From positions 1 to 35,203 of the forward strand of contig JAGYLL010000005.1 in NCBI GenBank assembly GCA_018401135.1: DNA of 35,203 nt, written 5' to 3'. The position numbers were made by a program, and so were the translations under genes. Within the stretch, counting starts at the first letter, position 1. Each line of letters begins with the position of its first letter. Below, piece by piece: positions 7,668 to 15,281 of this stretch. The stretch comes from Candidatus Moraniibacteriota bacterium (GTDB taxonomy: Bacteria > Patescibacteriota > Minisyncoccia > Moranbacterales > GCA-2747515). The notes under the pieces were generated by a model, which saw nothing but the letters and a program-made list of their open reading frames with translations, had not been told where the DNA came from and searched no databases.

Positions 7668-9336
7668 TCTGTACATGGCACGGAAAAGTTCCTGGTCCAC
7701 TAGGACATAACCAAATATTACCTTCACCTCTTCGTTCCCATCCTTCCGTATGATAGCTATTACAATTAACTACATCGTAGGATAGATTATTGACTGGGTA
7801 AGTTATACAAATACCATACTCTACATCTTTTGAAGCGCCCTCTACGCTCTCAGGAAACAGAGGAAAAACAGAGAGAGCTATTCCTAAAAACAAAAGAGGG
7901 GTTAGAGTATTTCCCTTACTTCTCATCTTTTTTTTACTAAGAAAAACAAAGATGATAACAATACTGATGAGAAGGGTTGCTCCTAGTAAAATAAGAAATA
8001 CCATTTCTTTATTAAATCTTCCTTCTTTCGTGTCAGCAAGATTCTCTCGTAAATCATCAATTCCTGATTCTTGAATGTTTAAAAAAGAATAGTTTTTTTC
8101 ATCTAAAATCCTTCCACCATCACCTGTAATTTTCACCTGCACCTGATAGGAAGGGCAATCCCTTGCTATAGGGACATCTGTTAATATTCTCGTTTTATTC
8201 GTTGTACCCAAATCTACATTCACATTTTCAGAACAAGCCAATCCTTCCTCATTGGTAAAAAGAATACTTACCATCGTTTTTTCTTTTTCCCCCATCAAAA
8301 CTCCTGCTCGAGATCCAAAAAAACTATCAGCCGACCCAGCCAGAAGAAGTTCAGTTTTGGCACTATCTCCAGATGTATACGCCTTTTTGTCTACAAGAAA
8401 ATTTGAAATGGTTGCACTTGATCCTTGTACGACATAATGAATCGTGATCTCATTAGAAGGAATAGTGCTTTCATTGAGAAGAGAAAGTTTTGTATCATAG
8501 GCCTGAGGAACATCTGCTTTTGGAACCGTTATACTTAGTTCTTTAGTCTCTCCTGCTTTAAGAGCAAAAGATTCTTTACTTATTTGAGAAACATCGATAA
8601 GTTCACCAAAAGTATTTCTTTTGAATGTCTTGAAATCTGGAGTGAGAATAAGATCTTTTTCAGAGTTGTTTTGTAGGGAGCATATGACAAGCATTGTTTC
8701 TTCTTTGCTCACATCAAGTCCTTGATGTAGGGTATAGTTATTGGTAGGGTCTTCTTTTACTCTAAGTTTACAACTTGCGCTATCGATAAAAACATAGGGT
8801 TGAGTAGAAGTAAGGGTTACTTTTCCTTCTCCTACTGTATTGAGACTCAAAAGTCTTCCTGAACTATTGGAGGCAAAAATTGAAAGCGTATATTCTCCCG
8901 AAAGAAACTCTGGTGCCGTATAGGTAATTTGTTTTCTTATGGAGGCGTTTTCACCAAGGGAGACGATTTCGGGATAAACTTTCTCATCAAGAGTGGCAAA
9001 GTAAAAATCATTCGTTACTCCATCAACAAGACGAATGCTGTAACGAACATCTGATTGTATACCTTTTCCATTCGTAAGAGAAAATTCTATATCAAAAATA
9101 TTGTTTTTTTGAGAGAGAATGATAGCATCGATAACTTCAGTAGTAGTGTCAGGTGCAGATGTTTCTAATTCTTTTTGTATAAATTCTTGAAATACTTCTT
9201 GTCCTTCACCTTCAGAAATTGATTCGACAACAATATTTTCATCAAAGATAAATTCTGAGGTTTCTTGTGCTTGTGCATAAGAAAAGCATATGAAGCCGAA
9301 AAAGGAAAGGATTAGCAAAGAATATATTTTTTTCAT
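7660..9336 (-). CDS. Secreted or membrane-anchored surface protein, 5' part of a broken gene
   Basis: 558 residues. A signal peptide (MKKIYSLLILSFFGFICFSYAQA) precedes an extracellular stretch (about 30-440) rich in beta-strand, Ser and Thr that looks like several Ig-like or CARDB-like domains. A membrane helix (about 446-467, LLGATLLISIVIIFVFL) with a KKK stop-transfer sequence follows. After it comes a second signal-like segment starting at Met471 (TLTPLLFLGIALSVFPLFP), then a cysteine-rich tail. The stop (7660-7662) results from a frameshift in the short A-run at 7666-7668: the neighbouring frame continues NVSLTVNATQ, the normal extension of this repeat type. So either one long protein or two adjacent genes fused at residue 471 once existed here. 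Exact function is unknown; a cell-surface role is inferred from the signal peptide and repeats. Confidence 0.7.
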   Translation of the reverse strand: MKKIYSLLILSFFGFICFSYAQAQETSEFIFDENIVVESISEGEGQEVFQEFIQKELETSAPDTTTEVIDAIILSQKNNIFDIEFSLTNGKGIQSDVRYSIRLVDGVTNDFYFATLDEKVYPEIVSLGENASIRKQITYTAPEFLSGEYTLSIFASNSSGRLLSLNTVGEGKVTLTSTQPYVFIDSASCKLRVKEDPTNNYTLHQGLDVSKEETMLVICSLQNNSEKDLILTPDFKTFKRNTFGELIDVSQISKESFALKAGETKELSITVPKADVPQAYDTKLSLLNESTIPSNEITIHYVVQGSSATISNFLVDKKAYTSGDSAKTELLLAGSADSFFGSRAGVLMGEKEKTMVSILFTNEEGLACSENVNVDLGTTNKTRILTDVPIARDCPSYQVQVKITGDGGRILDEKNYSFLNIQESGIDDLRENLADTKEGRFNKEMVFLILLGATLLISIVIIFVFLSKKKMRSKGNTLTPLLFLGIALSVFPLFPESVEGASKDVEYGICITYPVNNLSYDVVNCNSYHTEGWERRGEGNIWLCPSGPGTFPCHVQKC

Positions 9337-9476
9337 ATGTTTATTTACTCACTTTTTTACTTTTTCTAGTTTAGCATTTTTTTATTTTTGTGTACAATAG
9401 CTTTGAGATATGTATCGATGTTTTTTCTTTCTTCTTTCCCCTGCATTTTCTTTTCTTCCTCACTCCTCTCTTCCCT

Positions 9477-9562
9477 CCCCCGCGTAGGCGGGGGTCCAGC
9501 ATTTTCTTTGTATTTCTTTTCATAATACCAACACTGGATCCATCCCGCCATCGCGGGACAGG
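9477..9562. repeat. Two inverted REP-like GC-rich palindromic units
   Basis: Hairpin 1 (9477-9494) pairs CCCCCGC with GCGGGGG around GTAG. Hairpin 2 (9543-9558) pairs TCCCGC with GCGGGA around CATC. Each is flanked by a CTGGA/TCCAG motif, and the two units face opposite directions, so the 86 bases can also fold back as a whole. They lie in the 263-base gap between two minus-strand genes and are far richer in G+C than their surroundings. Similar TGGATCCCCGC-type palindromes are common dispersed intergenic repeats in bacteria. They may also stop or protect transcripts. Confidence 0.65.
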
Positions 9563-9599
9563 GGAAAATACAAGAGAATAAGAAAAAGAAAATTTCTCT

Positions 9600-11138
9600 C
9601 TAAAAAGAAATCTCTTCATTCCCCTCCAAAAGATTAATACATTCTTCTGCTTTTTTTCCTTCTCCACAAGAAAAAGATGAGAATAATGCAATATTACTAT
9701 TTTCTACATCGATCGATTTCCCTTTTTCTTCAACCAAAAGGGAAATATTCTCCCAAGCAGTCTCTGAAAGACCATCCAGAAGACTTTTTTCTTTCGAGTT
9801 AAGAGTAATGTCTCTAAAGTACATTCCCCCATTAACAATATTTTCTTGAGAAAAATTTTTCAAGAAAAAAGCTCTTCCCTCAACCTCTCCTGTAATGCGT
9901 GAGAAGAAAAAATCAAGAAAAAGTGTATCATCTATTTGTTTTTGTCCTAAATCAATAAGTTCATCCGGACTTACGACATCAAAAGAAATACCGTCTCCCG
10001 AAACAGCCTTAAAAGAAATATCCTCGAAAAGAAAATGTCTCAACTCTCCCCCTACGCCACGAGGAATTCTTGCGTATATACCATGAGTAGCATTGTTTAT
10101 CTGTATATTTTTCACAACTATACGATTCATTCCAGCAGACATTGCTCGATCAAGAGAGAGTGCGTTTTTAGAATTTTCTATAGTACTGTCCTGTACAAGA
10201 ACCATTTTTAGAGGATGTTCGTCCATTCCTCTTCCTTCAGCATTGAGTCCCGATTGAAGAGATATTCCATCTCCATTTTTGGATGAAAAATAACTTTTTT
10301 CAACACGAACAAGAGAGGAAGAATCAAGAACAAGAGCATCTCCGTCAAGAGCTTCTGTTGTAATGTTTATGTCAGAAAGCGTAACATTATCACTCATAAG
10401 AATACGCATCGCACTTCTTGGAGCATTCTCTAGCGTAATTCCTTCGATAAGAACTTTTTGACAAAGAAAGACCCCTATAATTTCAGGACGAAATACTTTG
10501 TCTGGAAAACTAAAAACAGTTCTTTTCTCTACTTTTTCCCTTCTTTCGCTTTCTCTATAAAGGAGAGAAAATAATTCTTTTTCTTTTTCAACAAATGCAT
10601 CCCACGAAGCTCTATTTCCCCTAATAATTCCCTTTCCTGTGATAGAGACATTTTGACATTCTCTAGCTTGAAGAAGAGGTTTTGTCATAAAAGCTCGTAT
10701 GCCCTCAAAACGCCAAAGATCTGTTTCTTTATAAGAAGAAAGATTGGTATCAAAAACAAGAGTAGCACCTTCTTCTAAATAAAGATGGGTATTATCTAAA
10801 AGAGTAAAGGGATAGGTAGTCCACACACCTGCACTAATGTTTATCTGACCACCTTTACCAAAAGAAGAACAATCTTTGATAGCTTTTTCAATGGCGAGTG
10901 TTGTAGCCAAAGGATTATTTTTGATAGCTCCGTACGATTCAATGAAACATTCCTTGTCTTCCATTTCTACTGCGAAAGGTTGTATAGTTAATTCTTGTAA
11001 GTCAGCAAGTGTTTTTTCATCAAAAGAAAAAAAATGAGACTGATTACTTGGAAAAAATTCGAAGAAAAAAAGAGCTCCAATAAGTGATAAAAGAGATACT
11101 AAAGAAACTATACCCAAAATAAATCTTGTTTTTTTCAT
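9600..11138 (-). CDS. GH28-like (polygalacturonase-fold) beta-helix protein, probably not a standard hydrolase
   Basis: 512 residues. The N-terminus is one membrane helix or uncleaved signal (about residues 5-27), so the protein is membrane-tethered outside the cytoplasm or exported. Residues 63-136 match the start of family GH28: AIEKAIKDCSSFGKGGQINI, then ISAGVWTTYPFTLLDNTHLY and LEEGATLVFDTN. Parallel beta-helix coils follow, including ITGKGIIRGNRASWD. In GH28 the catalytic set is three Asp, one His and an Arg-Lys pair. Here Asp265 (EALDGD) and Asp290 (NGDGISLQSG) align with two Asp, but the first Asp of the GDD pair is Gly289, the GHG histidine segment reads KNALSL, and RIK reads RIP (357-359). 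It diverges from the GT-C gene at 11186 with 47 bases between. Polysaccharide binding or altered catalysis is plausible. Confidence 0.7.
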   Translation of the reverse strand: MKKTRFILGIVSLVSLLSLIGALFFFEFFPSNQSHFFSFDEKTLADLQELTIQPFAVEMEDKECFIESYGAIKNNPLATTLAIEKAIKDCSSFGKGGQINISAGVWTTYPFTLLDNTHLYLEEGATLVFDTNLSSYKETDLWRFEGIRAFMTKPLLQARECQNVSITGKGIIRGNRASWDAFVEKEKELFSLLYRESERREKVEKRTVFSFPDKVFRPEIIGVFLCQKVLIEGITLENAPRSAMRILMSDNVTLSDINITTEALDGDALVLDSSSLVRVEKSYFSSKNGDGISLQSGLNAEGRGMDEHPLKMVLVQDSTIENSKNALSLDRAMSAGMNRIVVKNIQINNATHGIYARIPRGVGGELRHFLFEDISFKAVSGDGISFDVVSPDELIDLGQKQIDDTLFLDFFFSRITGEVEGRAFFLKNFSQENIVNGGMYFRDITLNSKEKSLLDGLSETAWENISLLVEEKGKSIDVENSNIALFSSFSCGEGKKAEECINLLEGNEEISF

Positions 11139-11185
11139 AATTGTAGCCTACACTTATTACTATAAACTTTTTAGAGAAAAAGGCA

Positions 11186-13285
11186 ATGTTTAGAAACTAT
11201 TTTTCTTCTTTTTTCAAAAAACCATCCCATTGGGTGTGGCTAGGGATAGGAATTTTTTTTCTTATTGCTTTACCAACCTCCATAAAATACACAACGGCAG
11301 ATGAGCATTTTTGGCTCCCTAATCTTGGTGAAGAAAGGGTGCTTGATTATTGGCGAGAGCTCCTCTCTGGAGATTGGGAAGATACTCGTATAAATGATAA
11401 ACCAGGAATAACCCTTGCCTATATTTCAGGAATAGCCATTCCTTTCACTCAAGATCTTTATGCAAATCAAAAAATAAAAACAGATGGATCAAAAATTGTT
11501 CAGTATAATCCCGAAATAACAAAAAAACTCCATTTTGCTTTTCGACTCCCCCTCATTCTTTTTATAGGATTCTTTTCTCTCTATTTTTTCTGGATACTCA
11601 AAAAAATTACCCAAAGTGAAGAAATATCCGCTCTTAGCGCTCTTCTCATTCTCCTCTCCCCCATCCTTCTTGGAATTTCTCAAATTGTTAATCCTGATAC
11701 GCTTTTTTGGGTTTTTGGCTTAGCTACTCTACTTACTTTTACTGCCTATACAAAAAAAAGAGAGAGAAAATTTCTTTTTCTAACAAGTCTTTTTTTTGGA
11801 CTTACCCTTGCTAGTAAATATGTAGCTGTGATTTTTATCCCTTTCTTTCTTTTTATTCTCATAGCAAGTTATCTTTTTTTTCATAAAATATATACAGAAG
11901 ATTCTCAAAATTTCCATAAACGTGTATTAAAAGATGTTTTTGGATATTATGGAATTCTTTTTGGTGGCATCCTCCTCTTTGCCCTTATGATGCCCGCCTC
12001 TATTGTAGATCCTGAAGTTCTTTATGAAAGCACCATTGGCTTTCCAGGAATGCTTCCTATTTTTATAGCAAGTATTCTCTTTACAGTGCTCCTTTCCCTT
12101 GACGCATTCTTTTTTCGTTCGAAAATGCTCTTATTTTTCATTCGCGTTTTTTCTTCAAAGATACAACATATAGAAAGAATACTCCTTGGGGTTCTTCTTC
12201 TTTTTTCTCTTTTTGTTTTTCTTAATTGGCTAACCAAAAATAGCCTCATTGATCTCTCTCATATCCCTTATTATGCCAAAACTAAAGCCTCCTTTACTGA
12301 AGATAATCCTTACCTTATCCGTTTCGTTATGCAATTCGTTCCCCTTGTCTTTGCTCTCACGCCCATAACATTTTTCCTTCTCATTTTCTTTTGGCTTAAG
12401 TCTTTTTTCCTTTCCACACAGCAAAGATTCCTTTCTTTTATTCTTTGTTCTTTTTTTATTATTTTCTATATAGCGGTAGTTGAGCAAGGACTTTTAGTAA
12501 CCGTTCGCTATAGCATACTTCTTTTCCCTATGGCACTCATTCTCGTTTCCATAGGAATTATTGAAACATTCAAAGAAATTCCCTCTTTGGGGAAAAAACA
12601 TCTTCAAATTCTTTCCTCTCTTCTCTTTTTTATTTTTATAAGTTTCTGTTCTTCTTTTATTCTGGATTTTCTTATTAACATACACGAAAAAAATTCTGTA
12701 GAATTCCAACATCAGGTAGAGCTTCTTATAGGAAAAAATAGTCTCTTCTTATCACTTATCGCACTTATACTCGTCATAGGTATTTTTTGGATTGGATGGA
12801 GCTATGGAGAAAAATATCTCACTCGATATAAAAATATCCCCTTTTCCTTTCTCGCCACAGGAACTATTCTTGTAAGCCTCATATCCCTCGCTGGTGCCTA
12901 TCCCCATTTTTTTCTCTATACCAATACCCTCCTTCCAGATAGATATGTTCTCAATAATCCCTGGGGTTACGGAGGGTATGAGGCAGCTCAATATCTCAAT
13001 ACACTTCCTAATGCAAAAGACCTCACTCTTTGGGCAAATTCTCATGGCGTATGTGAGTTTTTTGTGGGTAAATGTATACGAAGTCAAAAACTTGATACCG
13101 AAAAATATCCTGTTGATTATTTCTTTTTCGCCCATCGAGGAGCTCTGGCAAATAAATTTGAAATTTCAGCAACAACCGTTTGGGAGTATTTTCCCGATAA
13201 AAGAAAAACAAATTATGTTCGTTTGCAAAAGAACAACTATTATGAAGCTCCTTCTCCTCTCGAAGTAAAAAATTCTTCTGAATAA
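11186..13285 (+). CDS. Membrane GT-C glycosyltransferase, GT39/ArnT-like (paralogue 1)
   Basis: 699 residues with roughly a dozen membrane helices. The GT-C plan is visible: a first helix, then an extracytoplasmic loop with the acidic pair TTADEHFW (catalytic Asp/Glu in this superfamily), followed by DTRINDKPGITLAYISG, which corresponds to the KPPL-type motif of GT39/ArnT/PMT proteins. SPILLGISQIVNPDTLFW and LASKYVAV mark the next conserved helices. Such enzymes move a sugar from a polyprenyl-phosphate carrier to a protein or lipid outside the membrane; donor and acceptor cannot be told here. The soluble C-terminus contains WGYGGYEAAQYLN and CEFFVGKC, shared with the two paralogues at 13297 and 15282. 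The next gene begins 12 bases later on the same strand. Confidence 0.82.
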   Translation: MFRNYFSSFFKKPSHWVWLGIGIFFLIALPTSIKYTTADEHFWLPNLGEERVLDYWRELLSGDWEDTRINDKPGITLAYISGIAIPFTQDLYANQKIKTDGSKIVQYNPEITKKLHFAFRLPLILFIGFFSLYFFWILKKITQSEEISALSALLILLSPILLGISQIVNPDTLFWVFGLATLLTFTAYTKKRERKFLFLTSLFFGLTLASKYVAVIFIPFFLFILIASYLFFHKIYTEDSQNFHKRVLKDVFGYYGILFGGILLFALMMPASIVDPEVLYESTIGFPGMLPIFIASILFTVLLSLDAFFFRSKMLLFFIRVFSSKIQHIERILLGVLLLFSLFVFLNWLTKNSLIDLSHIPYYAKTKASFTEDNPYLIRFVMQFVPLVFALTPITFFLLIFFWLKSFFLSTQQRFLSFILCSFFIIFYIAVVEQGLLVTVRYSILLFPMALILVSIGIIETFKEIPSLGKKHLQILSSLLFFIFISFCSSFILDFLINIHEKNSVEFQHQVELLIGKNSLFLSLIALILVIGIFWIGWSYGEKYLTRYKNIPFSFLATGTILVSLISLAGAYPHFFLYTNTLLPDRYVLNNPWGYGGYEAAQYLNTLPNAKDLTLWANSHGVCEFFVGKCIRSQKLDTEKYPVDYFFFAHRGALANKFEISATTVWEYFPDKRKTNYVRLQKNNYYEAPSPLEVKNSSE

Positions 13286-13296
13286 ATACACCCCCT

Positions 13297-15210
13297 ATGA
13301 TTAAACTTCTTTCTTTCCATAATATGCTTCTTTTTTTAGAAAAAAATATACTAAAGATTACGGTTACTTTCTTTTTTATACTCTATCTTTTTGTGGGAAT
13401 TCCTCATTTAGGAAAATTTCAAACTGCGGATGAAGATCTTTGGTTTGCCAATCCAACAGAAGGTCGCATTCATGAGTACTGGAGAGCTTTAAAGTACGGC
13501 TCTTGGGAAGATACTCGTATAAATGATAAGCCAGGAGTAACGACCGCTCTCTTAGGGGGAATGCTAGGACTTCCCTATGATCAAGAACCTGGCAAAAAAA
13601 TGCTTCGTAATGGAAATCTTGTTGATCAATTTTACCCAGAATACTTCGAAATAGCCTCCTTTTTTTATCGACTCGGTATATTCCTTGTAAATGGACTCCT
13701 CATTCTCATAATAACGTGGTTCGTTTGGAAAATAACGGAAAATATATTTACCACACTTCTCACTTCTCTTTTCCTTTTTCTCTCCCCTATTTTACTGGGA
13801 ATTTCTCAAATTGTTAATCCAGATGCTACGCTTTGGTCATTCGGCTTTGCTGCTACTGTAGGTTATCTTGCTTTTATTCTAAAGGGACATTGGTGGTATA
13901 TCCTTCCTTCTGGAGTATTTTTTGGCTTCGCTATTCTTTCTAAATATACAGGGTCACTCCTCTTCTTTCTTCTGTATCTTATTACATTTGCTTCTTTTCT
14001 TTTTATAGGAGCCTCTTTTGAAGAGAAGAAATTGTTTCAAAAATTTGTTTTACAACGTCTTTTTGGCTATATTCTTTTGTGTGGTATTGCGATTGCTACA
14101 TTTGCAATTCTTATGCCCGCTGTTTTGGTAGAGACAGAATATCTTTACAAAGGAACCTTTGGATTTAAAGGAGCTCAAAATATAGACACTCTTCTTATTT
14201 TTTTGGGAGGATTTTTTGGAATAGTCCTCTTAGATGCACTTGTATTCAAAGCAACAATTTCTTTTTTTATAGCAAGAAATCTTCGATTTTTGAAACAACC
14301 CCTTTGTTGGATACTATCTCTCATTCTTATAAGTGGAGTTTTTTTCACCCTTCTCACATGGTCAGGAGGCAATCCTTTTGATTTTCAAAACGTTCCTTTT
14401 GATGCTGGTAAAGAAAAATCATATAGAAATATCCTTGATAGAGGAAATCAAATAGCGCTTCAAACAAAACCCATCGTTTATACAATAACCCCTATTATTC
14501 TTGTATTTTTTATATCTCTTCTCCTCTACCCCTTTTCTTTCTTGCAAAAGAATTCTTCAATAAAAGACGAAAAAAAAGATCGTATTCTCTTTTTCATTTT
14601 CGTCTTCGGTCTTTTTATTGTAGCTTTTTTTTACGCTGCTATTTTTCAAAGAGTACTCGTTCATGTTCGCTATAGTATACTTATATATCCTTTTGTCTTG
14701 TTTCTTTCAGCATTAGGAGGATCTCTTATTATACAATTTTTATGGAAGAAACATATATTTCTCGGTGCACTCTCTAGTGGAATAGTCTTTTCTCTTCTTT
14801 TTGCCTCTCTTCTTGCAGATAGACCTTTTTATTTTAATTATACCAATGATCTTCTTCCTCGTGATCAGGATATTGTGGGTGCATGGGGTTATGGAGGTTA
14901 CGAAGCAGCTCAATATCTCAATAACACCATTCCTTTTCCTGAATATCTCACAGCATGGTCAGATTATGATGGTTTTTGTCCCTTCTTTGAAGGTCGTTGT
15001 ATAAAAGGAAGTAATATAAAATGGTATAATAAAGGAACATTCGAAGGTATTGATTATTTTGTTGTCAGTAGACGAGGTCTTATCCGAAATGAAAGTTCTT
15101 GGAAAAAACTCAATAAAAATGACATCATCAATCCCAAACCTATCTGGACACTTTATATCGGGGATAGACCTGGGAATTTTGTAGAAGTGTACGAAAGAAA
15201 AAATAAATAA
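13297..15210 (+). CDS. Membrane GT-C glycosyltransferase, GT39/ArnT-like (paralogue 2)
   Basis: 637 residues, multi-membrane, clearly related to its upstream neighbour: TADEDLWFANPTEGR, then WEDTRINDKPGVTTALLGG, LLGISQIVNPDATLW and ILSKYTGSL. The C-terminal domain repeats WGYGGYEAAQYLN and CPFFEGRC and ends RPGNFVEVYERKNK. The shared motifs in identical order show tandem duplication followed by wide divergence of the membrane helices. The acidic pair in TADED is the expected catalytic site facing outward. It is probably cotranscribed with 11186-13285 and converges on 15282-17282 with 71 AT-rich bases between, where an A/T-only foldback (about 15239-15278) might end both transcripts. The substrate is unknown. 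Confidence 0.82.
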   Translation: MIKLLSFHNMLLFLEKNILKITVTFFFILYLFVGIPHLGKFQTADEDLWFANPTEGRIHEYWRALKYGSWEDTRINDKPGVTTALLGGMLGLPYDQEPGKKMLRNGNLVDQFYPEYFEIASFFYRLGIFLVNGLLILIITWFVWKITENIFTTLLTSLFLFLSPILLGISQIVNPDATLWSFGFAATVGYLAFILKGHWWYILPSGVFFGFAILSKYTGSLLFFLLYLITFASFLFIGASFEEKKLFQKFVLQRLFGYILLCGIAIATFAILMPAVLVETEYLYKGTFGFKGAQNIDTLLIFLGGFFGIVLLDALVFKATISFFIARNLRFLKQPLCWILSLILISGVFFTLLTWSGGNPFDFQNVPFDAGKEKSYRNILDRGNQIALQTKPIVYTITPIILVFFISLLLYPFSFLQKNSSIKDEKKDRILFFIFVFGLFIVAFFYAAIFQRVLVHVRYSILIYPFVLFLSALGGSLIIQFLWKKHIFLGALSSGIVFSLLFASLLADRPFYFNYTNDLLPRDQDIVGAWGYGGYEAAQYLNNTIPFPEYLTAWSDYDGFCPFFEGRCIKGSNIKWYNKGTFEGIDYFVVSRRGLIRNESSWKKLNKNDIINPKPIWTLYIGDRPGNFVEVYERKNK

Positions 15211-15281
15211 AAAACAATCACTATTTTTATGTATAACAAAAAGAAAATCTTTCAAAAGAAGAACATTTTTTTTCTTTTTCA

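Noticed and set aside
9366-9691. Short minus-strand open frames of 61 and 106 codons
   Set aside because: They span the REP-like palindromes, overlap the end of the GH28-like gene and have low-complexity Lys/Arg composition.
12752-13135. 127-codon minus-strand frame within the first GT-C gene
   Set aside because: Antisense shadow of a well-supported membrane transferase gene.
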